NCBI GenBank assembly: GCA_905233335.1
Contig: CAJOED010000014.1
Location: forward strand, 1-14,200
DNA length: 14,200 nucleotides
Direction: 5' to 3'
Source: an uncultured Synergistales bacterium
GTDB taxonomy: Bacteria; Synergistota; Synergistia; Synergistales; Aminobacteriaceae
The notes beneath the pieces are model-generated. The model was given only the letters and a program-made list of their open reading frames with translations, made no database searches and had not been told where the DNA came from. Both the position numbers and the translations under genes were made by a program. The stretch's first letter is position 1. Each line of letters opens with the position of its first letter. Below, piece by piece: positions 1-5,497 of this stretch.

Positions 1-32
1 AAAAACTGCCAGAGAGAATTACTCCCTGACAG
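1..32 (-). terminator. Intrinsic terminator closing the tctCBA-small gene operon
   Basis: On the minus strand an 11-bp stem is formed by positions 32-22 and 16-6, with two G-U wobbles and a five-base loop (21-17). It is followed by at least five T (5-1), where the window ends. It begins 15 bases past the stop of the cyclophilin-like gene, the right place to end the operon. The T-tract may continue outside the window. Confidence 0.8.
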
Positions 33-47
33 CATAATTCTTACTCA

Positions 48-443
48 TCATAAATCTTGCTCATCAACCGCAACCGTGAATATTACTTCCATGTCTCCCG
101 TCGTAGCGAACATTTCAGCTCCAGCGTCAATGTGTCCGAGATGTATCCGCCTGAAACGTTCTCCGTTCTGACTGTAGAGAATAGCGAGGCTTCTTCTGTG
201 CGGCATGTAGATAATATCGCCGATGCTGTAATTCGTCGCTGTCGTCCTCACTTCCGGCACTCTGTAGGGCAGTACGCAGGACATTTCGCGCCCGTAGAGA
301 TTCTTCATGTTCAGGTACAGCGGCAGACGTTCATACAGTTCACGGGACACAGGGTTTTCGTCGAGAGTCGCGGAAAGTACTTGGCCGTTCGCGGTGATGT
401 TTATCATCAACGACAGCAACACTAACGCAAAAATCTTCTTCAT
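48..443 (-). CDS. Cyclophilin-like fold protein, exported or membrane-anchored (131 aa)
   Basis: This resembles the small bacterial cyclophilin-like family (TM1367-like beta-barrel). Family-like features are a first strand and turn around ATLDENP (25-31), RLPLYLNM (39-46), the YSIGDIIY strand (72-79), a LAILY strand (86-90), a LGHID segment (102-106) and a closing MEVIFTV strand (118-124). The fold is related to cyclophilin, but members generally lack the prolyl-isomerase site, and biochemical function is mostly unknown. Residues 1-14 are a basic-hydrophobic leader that runs straight into the first domain strand with no linker, so it may be an uncleaved anchor. The ATG at 443 is preferred over the GTG at 452: it overlaps the upstream stop as ATGA and has AAGGTG eight bases upstream. 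It is the last gene of the tctCBA operon. Confidence 0.75.
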   Translation of the reverse strand: MKKIFALVLLSLMINITANGQVLSATLDENPVSRELYERLPLYLNMKNLYGREMSCVLPYRVPEVRTTATNYSIGDIIYMPHRRSLAILYSQNGERFRRIHLGHIDAGAEMFATTGDMEVIFTVAVDEQDL

Positions 444-643
444 GGGTTGCACACCTTGCAGGGCTTGTAGCCTTTCTTCTTGGCCTCGTCGACCGTCAGC
501 TTCTGATACGCTTTCTTCACTGTACGACAGCCCTCGACGTGATACTTTTTGCCCTTTGCCGTAATGACGACATAATTACTACTAGCCGCCGCTACTCCGA
601 CAACCAGCAGGACAGCAAGAAGCGCACATACTAGCCGCCGCAT
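440..643 (-). CDS. Small exported protein with Ada-like Cys motif (67 aa)
   Basis: The predicted 67-residue product has a signal peptide (RR at 2-3, hydrophobic 4-19, AAA before the mature chain) and a mature part of about 47 residues. That part carries YHVEGC (34-39) and, after EAKKKG (53-58), YKPCKVC (59-65). A YHxxxC followed by AxxxGYxPCxxC is a known small domain resembling the metal-binding region of Ada, often found at the ends of secreted nucleases; zinc binding through the three Cys and a His is plausible. Here it stands alone without a nuclease. The ATG at 643 is chosen over a TTG at 655. It overlaps the upstream gene by 13 bases, and its stop overlaps the next ATG, so the three small genes are probably translationally coupled. 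The domain call is fairly secure, the cellular role unknown. Confidence 0.7.
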   Translation of the reverse strand: MRRLVCALLAVLLVVGVAAASSNYVVITAKGKKYHVEGCRTVKKAYQKLTVDEAKKKGYKPCKVCNP

Positions 644-912
644 GACCCGGAACAACCCTCACAGCCCATGCCGCAGCCGCCCGACTTCCACGCGTTAATC
701 ACCGGCACGAAAATCTCAAGTATCGCGGGTATCTCCTCGACTCCAGCATCGTCTGAAGTGAGCGCAAGAACGTCCATAACATCTTCTGCTGTCTCGTAAC
801 CGTCAAGAACTGTCTGCACTATGTCCCGCAAATATATTTCTTTCTCCGCACAAACAGGAGTATCTGCAGGGGCGCGTCCCCAGTCGATTCTTTCTGCAAC
901 AAGTTCACTCAT
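631..912 (-). CDS. Hypothetical Cys-rich small protein with CX3CX2CX3C tail (93 aa)
   Basis: I do not recognise this gene with confidence. The product has no signal peptide or membrane span. Residues 21-50 run from a lone Cys21 through DIVQTVLDGYETAEDVMDVL, which faintly resembles the helical part of BFD-type [2Fe-2S] domains but lacks their Cys pairs. A hydrophobic stretch (61-75) precedes a Gly-rich tail with Cys80, Cys84, Cys87 and Cys91, spaced CX3CX2CX3C. Four closely spaced Cys suggest metal or Fe-S binding, or a redox role; this is inference. A clear GGAGGTG lies nine bases before the ATG. The gene starts 60 bases after tctA with no terminator between, so it is probably the fourth cistron of the transporter operon. 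Its last 13 bases overlap the next gene. Confidence 0.65.
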   Translation of the reverse strand: MSELVAERIDWGRAPADTPVCAEKEIYLRDIVQTVLDGYETAEDVMDVLALTSDDAGVEEIPAILEIFVPVINAWKSGGCGMGCEGCSGSCGG

Positions 913-972
913 TAAGATTTACACCTCCCAAAAAATTATCGACGCAATTATAACGCCTGAAATCAATCTTCT

Positions 973-2490
973 CTATTGTTTTCTGTTCGCGGCTTCTCTC
1001 TTGTTTATCTTGCGCTGGTTATAGATGGAGAAAAGTATCGTCGCTACAGATACAACAAAGAAACCTACAGCAATAGGACGATGCAGAATTTCCCAGAAGT
1101 TTCCGTTGTTCACGTCGACAAAACGCACAAAATTCTGTTCGCACATCGGGCCAAGTATCAGTGCAAGCAGTATGGGTGAGAGCGGGAACTCAAACTTATT
1201 CATGAGGTAACCGACCACTCCGAAAAGAACGCACACGCCGACATCGAATATGCTCTTGTTGATTGAGAACGCTCCGAGCAGAGAGACAACCAGTATTATC
1301 GGGTAAAGCATTTTCTTCTCAACCGATACGATTTTCGCAAAGAAGCGCACTCCTGCACAACCAACAAGTAACATTGCCAAGTTCGCAAGCATAAGTGTAG
1401 CGAATACACGGTAAACTGTCGGGAGTTCGTTAACGTACATCATCGGCCCCGGCTGAATGCCCTTCATGATGAACGCTCCCAAAAGGACTGCCGTAACAGC
1501 ATCACCGGGTACGCCCAAAGACAGAAGCGGTATCATTGCGCCGCCGGAACACCCATTATTCGCAGACTCTGTTGCCGCAACTCCGTTCGGAATGCCCGTC
1601 CCCCAAAGTTCAGGGTGTTTCGAGGAACTTTTGTTGAAGCCGTAAGAGACGAACACTGCAATATCACCGCCCGCTCCGGGAATTGCACCGATGAATGTTC
1701 CGATGAGACCGCCGGAGATGATGTTCGGCCATATTTTCCCGATAGTCTTCAGGTCAGGCAGAACGTTCGTGATTTTTTCTTCTGACTTCTGCTGTTTCTC
1801 TTCACCGCTGATAATTCGTTCGACACCAGCAATAACTTCTGCAATAGCGAATAAGCCGATAAGAGTCGGTATGAATGAGAAGCCCGACAGAAGAGGACGG
1901 AAGCCGAAAATAAATCTCTTTGCGCCGTATGTAGGATCTTGGCCGACCGTAGCAAGAAGAAGACCGAAAAATGCCGCTATCAGTCCTTTGGCTATGGACT
2001 TGCCCGAAATCGACACAATCACCGACAGCCCGAAGAACGCAAGCATGAGCATCTCTGCACTGGTGAACTTCATGGCCATCTGTGCAACAAGCGGTGAAAG
2101 GAACGTCATAACGAGTGCACCCAAAACTCCGCCGCAGAATGATGAGAACATCGCGATAGAAAGTGCACGTCCCGCCTGTCCCTTTTGGCACATTGGATAA
2201 CCGTCAAGCAGTGTTGCCGCCGCGCTGGGAGTACCGGGTGCGTGTATGAGAATAGCAGAAATTGACCCGCCGTACATGCCTCCGCAGTAAATGCCGAGCA
2301 GAAGACCGATAGACGAGATTAAGTCCATTCCGAACGAAAACGGAATGAGCAGAGCTACTCCCATTGTTGCGGTCATGCCGGGGACAGCTCCCAAGAGAAT
2401 GCCGCCGAGCGCACCGAGTAATGTCATTCCGATAACCTGAACGCTGGTAAAAACATTCACATAACTATCAAACAGCAAGCTCCAATTCAT
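973..2490 (-). CDS. tctA: Tripartite tricarboxylate transporter, large membrane subunit TctA
   Basis: This is the large subunit of a TTT-family secondary transporter, which moves tricarboxylates or related acids across the inner membrane using an ion gradient and a periplasmic binding protein. The product is 505 residues (family about 500), very hydrophobic with ten or more spans. It shows the duplicated Gly/Pro-rich family motifs: GAVPGMTAT near residue 36, the GGMYGGSISAILIHAPGTP block near 70-88, GAIPGAGGD near 268, and ATESANNGCSGGAMIPLLSL near 305-324. AGGGGAGG-like GGGGAGG eight bases before the ATG is a strong ribosome site. tctB ends 14 bases upstream. The family is certain. Substrate cannot be read from sequence, but citrate, isocitrate or tricarballylate is plausible beside aconitase and icd. 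Confidence 0.95.
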   Translation of the reverse strand: MNWSLLFDSYVNVFTSVQVIGMTLLGALGGILLGAVPGMTATMGVALLIPFSFGMDLISSIGLLLGIYCGGMYGGSISAILIHAPGTPSAAATLLDGYPMCQKGQAGRALSIAMFSSFCGGVLGALVMTFLSPLVAQMAMKFTSAEMLMLAFFGLSVIVSISGKSIAKGLIAAFFGLLLATVGQDPTYGAKRFIFGFRPLLSGFSFIPTLIGLFAIAEVIAGVERIISGEEKQQKSEEKITNVLPDLKTIGKIWPNIISGGLIGTFIGAIPGAGGDIAVFVSYGFNKSSSKHPELWGTGIPNGVAATESANNGCSGGAMIPLLSLGVPGDAVTAVLLGAFIMKGIQPGPMMYVNELPTVYRVFATLMLANLAMLLVGCAGVRFFAKIVSVEKKMLYPIILVVSLLGAFSINKSIFDVGVCVLFGVVGYLMNKFEFPLSPILLALILGPMCEQNFVRFVDVNNGNFWEILHRPIAVGFFVVSVATILFSIYNQRKINKREAANRKQ

Positions 2491-2504
2491 GAATCACGCC
2501 TCCC

Positions 2505-3035
2505 CTAAAGTTTATCTACAAGTTCGCGCAGAGGCTGAAGCACACCCATAGGGATATTGACCGTCAGCAGCTTGTAGAAGACAAACCACATTATGAGCGG
2601 GACAATAATCGATATGGGAATAATCACCTTCAGATCCCGTTTGCCGATGAGGTACATGATGATGATGCTGATACATGCAGAGTCGAGAACGTAGCCGAGC
2701 TTGTCGAACAAGTACGTGTACAGGACGCACAGAACAACTACGAACATTGCCGCCGCTACTCCGCGATGTGTGAAGGGATTTATGCTTGGGGATAATTCAT
2801 TGTCGGGGTCTTCAGGCTTCATGCCGCGAGTAACTTTCAGGAGGGACTGCAGGAACAATATCACCGTGAAAATGAACATGCCGCATATCATAATCTGCGG
2901 GAACGTTGCAGGCTGTACGAACGCTCGCTTATGGACTCTGAAGCCGGTAGTCTCGACGTAAGCCCATACCTCGAAAATCAGAAGGAGCAATGAACAGATG
3001 AGATTCGCAAAAGCCTTAGTTTGTGTCTTCTTCAA
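2505..3035 (-). CDS. tctB: Tripartite tricarboxylate transporter, small membrane subunit TctB
   Basis: This is the small membrane subunit that partners TctA. The product is 176 residues (family about 150-180) with four predicted spans: roughly 9-26, 48-65, 91-110 and 120-160, the last being two spans with a short polar turn at KRDLK. TctB sequences are poorly conserved, so the call rests on length, topology and position between tctC and tctA. The start is TTG at 3035, supported by AAGGAAG nine bases upstream; the next in-frame Met (residue 49) would remove the first span. A terminator-like hairpin lies in the 76-base gap after tctC, so tctB and tctA are probably made at lower level than the binding protein. 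Confidence 0.88.
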   Translation of the reverse strand: MKKTQTKAFANLICSLLLLIFEVWAYVETTGFRVHKRAFVQPATFPQIMICGMFIFTVILFLQSLLKVTRGMKPEDPDNELSPSINPFTHRGVAAAMFVVVLCVLYTYLFDKLGYVLDSACISIIIMYLIGKRDLKVIIPISIIVPLIMWFVFYKLLTVNIPMGVLQPLRELVDKL

Positions 3036-3044
3036 GAAAATTCA

Positions 3045-3051
3045 CTTCCTT
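3045..3051 (-). promoter_or_regulatory. Ribosome binding site deciding the TTG start of tctB
   Basis: The minus strand reads AAGGAAG here, nine bases before TTG at 3035. No ATG or GTG gives a better start, so this site fixes the unusual TTG initiation codon. Confidence 0.6.
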
Positions 3052-3063
3052 AGTTATCGATAT

Positions 3064-3094
3064 AAAAAAGATGGGCAGAACACGCCCGCCCACC
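3064..3094 (-). terminator. Intercistronic terminator-like hairpin (attenuator) between tctC and tctB
   Basis: On the minus strand GGTGGGC (3094-3088) pairs with GCCCATC (3076-3070) in a 7-bp stem with one G-U and an 11-base loop, followed directly by six T (3069-3064). It lies 17 bases past the tctC stop and 28 bases before the tctB start. A leaky intrinsic terminator here would make tctC mRNA more abundant than tctBA mRNA, a common arrangement for binding-protein transporters. The 3' hairpin could also stabilise tctC mRNA. Confidence 0.7.
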
Positions 3095-3111
3095 TCATGA
3101 ATTACTTTCTG

Positions 3112-4092
3112 CTAGATCTCTATTCCGGCGGCTTTCATTGCGGCAGGAACATCTTTCTCCTCCTGCTGTTCGAGGAATGCTTTGAACTCTGCTCCGTCGA
3201 GGTACGCGATACCAAGTCCTGCGTTCGTCATGTACTTCACGAAATCAGCATCATTCACAGCGGCTTTGCAGGCATCAGCAAGTTTCGTACGTATCGCACT
3301 GTCCACACCGTTCGGGAACGCAAGCCCTCTCCACGTAGCGTAGAAAGCCTCTACTCCCTGTTCTTTGCAGGTAGGAATGCTGCCGAATATTTCGTTGTTG
3401 ATGCGGTTTTCGGCCATGAGTCCGAGACATATCAGGTTGCCCGACTCAATGAATGAACGTGCTTCCGCAAGAGATACTGTTACGCCCTCAATGTCTACAC
3501 CTTGTGCGGCGGCCTGAACAGCAGAAGCAGCTCCGTCGGGGTACGTTACCATTTTCAGCTCGACACCCGCAACGTTCATGAAGTAACCGCCGGCGATGTG
3601 CCACACGGAATTTGCTGATGACCCGCCCATGCGGACTTTTCCTGGGTTGGCTTTGCAGTACGCGATAAAGTCATTCAAGTTCGCAATGCCGTTCTTCTCC
3701 GCCCATGCTTTGTTGACGGTGATGCCTGCAGGGTCAGCATTGAGGCGGCATATGGGGTCGTAGTTCACGTATGACTTGTAGTCGGAAACATCCATTGCCT
3801 TATACGTAACGTACTCGAAAGTTACCATGCCGAAAGTGTAGCCGTCGGGGTCTGCGTCAGCGATTGCTTCATGTCCTGTTACGCCGCCCGCACCTGTTCT
3901 GTTGTCGACGACGACCGGCTGTCCGAGCTGCTTTTCGAGTGCCTGACAGAATGCGCGAAGACATGAGTCAGTTCCGCCGCCTGCACCCCATGGGCATATG
4001 GCAGTGAGGGATTTTTCCGGGTAGGCAGCCATAGCAGCAGATGCGCACGACACAAGAACAACAGCCGCTACGATAGCAAGAAACTTTTTCAT
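3112..4092 (-). CDS. tctC: Tripartite tricarboxylate transporter substrate-binding protein TctC
   Basis: This is the periplasmic solute receptor of the TTT system. The product is 326 residues (family about 320-330). After the export signal, YPEKSL and CPWGAGGGTDSCLRAF (33-48) match the conserved first ligand-binding loop; GAGGVTGHEAI near 67-77 and the late PTCKEQGVEAFYATWRGLAFP region near 240-260 are also family landmarks. The leader is MKK plus a hydrophobic core ending AMA|AY (cleavage near 22), but LVSC at 13-16 also fits a short lipobox, so a lipoprotein is possible. The ATG has AAGGAGG eight bases upstream. The gene sits first behind a near-perfect sigma70 promoter and is followed by a leaky terminator, consistent with high expression. 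The ligand is not identifiable by eye; tricarboxylates are favoured by the neighbours. Confidence 0.95.
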   Translation of the reverse strand: MKKFLAIVAAVVLVSCASAAMAAYPEKSLTAICPWGAGGGTDSCLRAFCQALEKQLGQPVVVDNRTGAGGVTGHEAIADADPDGYTFGMVTFEYVTYKAMDVSDYKSYVNYDPICRLNADPAGITVNKAWAEKNGIANLNDFIAYCKANPGKVRMGGSSANSVWHIAGGYFMNVAGVELKMVTYPDGAASAVQAAAQGVDIEGVTVSLAEARSFIESGNLICLGLMAENRINNEIFGSIPTCKEQGVEAFYATWRGLAFPNGVDSAIRTKLADACKAAVNDADFVKYMTNAGLGIAYLDGAEFKAFLEQQEEKDVPAAMKAAGIEI

Positions 4093-4135
4093 AAAGTGTT
4101 CCTCCTTGATAGATTTATTGTATTTGGGTGAGTTA

Positions 4136-4165
4136 ATTATATTGTACGAAATGTATACATGTCAA
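4136..4165 (-). promoter_or_regulatory. Sigma70 promoter of tctC
   Basis: The minus strand has TTGACA (4165-4160), an 18-base spacer and TATAAT (4141-4136), both boxes matching consensus. Transcription should start near 4129, giving a leader of about 36 bases to the tctC ATG. The -35 box reuses the last two T of the icd terminator tract. A perfect 10-base palindrome fills the promoter-proximal half of the spacer. Confidence 0.88.
4151..4160. promoter_or_regulatory. Candidate operator: perfect palindrome ATGTATACAT in tctC promoter
   Basis: ATGTATACAT is a perfect 10-base inverted repeat lying between the -35 and -10 boxes, where a bound repressor would block RNA polymerase. It resembles sites of GntR-family regulators of organic-acid genes (TGT..ACA type). 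A related imperfect copy, TTGTACGAA (4142-4150), abuts it. A matching element lies at the acn promoter. The regulator itself is not in the window. Confidence 0.5.
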
Positions 4166-4198
4166 AAAAAACCCGCAAGACCCCAAAAGCCCTGCGGG
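4164..4198 (-). terminator. Intrinsic terminator of the acn-icd unit
   Basis: On the minus strand CCCGCA (4198-4193) pairs with TGCGGG (4177-4172); the inner sequence is a 15-base C/G-rich loop that could extend the pairing. Eight T follow (4171-4164). It begins 17 bases after the icd stop. The T-tract overlaps the -35 box of the tctC promoter. Confidence 0.88.
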
Positions 4199-4215
4199 AA
4201 TAATTATATCAGTCT

Positions 4216-5415
4216 CTACAGTTTCGCCGCGATTGCCTGAATGAACTGCTTGCTGTCCACTACCTGCGGCACTACTCCCTCGCAAAGATTCACGAGGTCT
4301 TTCGTCATTACGCCGCCCTCAATCGTGGAGATTGTCGCCTTCTCAAGCCTGTTCGCAAAATCTACAAGCTCATTGTTGCCGTCAAGTTCTCCGCGCTTCC
4401 TGAGTGCACCGCTCCACGCAAAAATCGTTGCTACGGGGTTCGTTGAGGTCATTTTGCCCTCGTCCCTGTACCTGTAGTAGTGCTTCGTTACTGTTCCGTG
4501 TGCGGCCTCGTACTCAAAGTTTCCGTCGGGTGAAACAAGTACTGATGTCATCATCGCAAGTGAACCGAACGCCGTCGATACCATGTCGCTCATAACGTCG
4601 CCGTCGTAGTTCTTGCACGCCCATATGAATCCGCCTTCACTCCTCATAACGCGCGCTACAGCATCATCAATCAGCGTATAGAAATACGTAATCCCTGCCG
4701 CCTTGAACTTGTCTGCATACTCTGCATCAAAAATTTCCTGGAACAGGAGCTTGAATGTCTGGTCGTACTGCTTGGAGATTGTGTCCTTTGAGGAGAACCA
4801 GAGATCCTGTTTCGTCGAGAGAGCGTACTCAAAGCATGAACGCGCAAATGACTTTATCGAGCTGTCTTTGTTGTACATTGCCTGCAAAACGCCGGGGCAC
4901 TCGTAGTCATATACTGTCTCGCGGAACTGTGCGCCGTTTTTGCCCGTGAAAACGAGTTCTGCTTTGCCCGGTTCGGGGACTCTGTATTCTGTGCCGCGAT
5001 AAACATCACCGTACGCATGACGTGCAATCGTTATGGGCTTCTTCCAGTTCTTGACGACCGGCTTTACGCAGTTCGTGAGTATCGGTGCACGGAAAACTGT
5101 CCCGTCAAGGACTGCCCTGATTGTTCCGTTGGGTGATTTCCACATCTCGTGGAGGTTGTACTCTTCAACGCGCTGTTTGTTCGGGGTAATCGTTGCGCAC
5201 TTTACGCCGACATGATGCTTCTTGATTGCTTCGGCGGCTTCCCATGTTACTTTGTCGCCAGTCTTGTCTCTTTCCGGCAAACCCAGATCGTAATACTCCA
5301 TGTTCAGCTCAACGAACGGTGAAAGCAGGTCATCTTTGATAATCTGCCATAACACACGAGTCATTTCGTCGCCGTCCATCTCGACGATGGGATTTGCCAT
5401 TTTTATCTTGCCCAT
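4216..5415 (-). CDS. icd: NADP-dependent isocitrate dehydrogenase, eukaryote-like homodimeric type
   Basis: This enzyme converts isocitrate and NADP+ to 2-oxoglutarate, CO2 and NADPH in the cytoplasm. At 399 residues and by sequence it belongs to the eukaryote-like branch (human IDH1/2), not the E. coli Icd branch. Visible landmarks are the substrate loop ARHAYGDVYR (131-140) with Arg132 and Tyr139 at the same numbers as human IDH1, a Lys in FSSKDTIS (Lys210), the metal-binding cluster KNYDGDVMSD (268-277), and AAHGTVTKHY (304-313). Lys311-His312 align with human Arg314-His315, which contact the NADP 2'-phosphate; here Arg is replaced by Lys, so NADP is still likely. The ATG has AAGGGAG nine bases upstream. 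It lies 82 bases behind the aconitase-like gene and is followed by a terminator, forming a two-step citrate-to-2-oxoglutarate unit. Confidence 0.96.
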   Translation of the reverse strand: MGKIKMANPIVEMDGDEMTRVLWQIIKDDLLSPFVELNMEYYDLGLPERDKTGDKVTWEAAEAIKKHHVGVKCATITPNKQRVEEYNLHEMWKSPNGTIRAVLDGTVFRAPILTNCVKPVVKNWKKPITIARHAYGDVYRGTEYRVPEPGKAELVFTGKNGAQFRETVYDYECPGVLQAMYNKDSSIKSFARSCFEYALSTKQDLWFSSKDTISKQYDQTFKLLFQEIFDAEYADKFKAAGITYFYTLIDDAVARVMRSEGGFIWACKNYDGDVMSDMVSTAFGSLAMMTSVLVSPDGNFEYEAAHGTVTKHYYRYRDEGKMTSTNPVATIFAWSGALRKRGELDGNNELVDFANRLEKATISTIEGGVMTKDLVNLCEGVVPQVVDSKQFIQAIAAKL

Positions 5416-5452
5416 TGCGTAAAACTCCCTTCAGAATTTATTTGTCGTAAAT

Positions 5453-5479
5453 TCCCCCCGACAGAACGCATCAGGGGGA
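5453..5479 (-). other. Intercistronic hairpin between acn-like gene and icd
   Basis: On the minus strand TCCCCC (5479-5474) pairs with GGGGGA (5458-5453), with a 15-base loop in which two more pairs could form. No T-run follows, so it is not a standard terminator. It could act as an mRNA-stability or processing element separating the two messages. It is seen in sequence; the function is inference. Confidence 0.45.
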
Positions 5480-5497
5480 GTTGTTGCCGTTGTTGTG

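Noticed and set aside
947..952. TATAAT on the minus strand just upstream of the Cys-rich gene
   Set aside because: No -35 is present at 16-18 bases and there is no TGn extension, so a separate promoter is not supported; readthrough from tctA is simpler.
1691..2200. 169-residue plus-strand open frame inside tctA
   Set aside because: It is antisense to a conserved transporter subunit; the frame is open because of codon composition, and its translation shows no domain.
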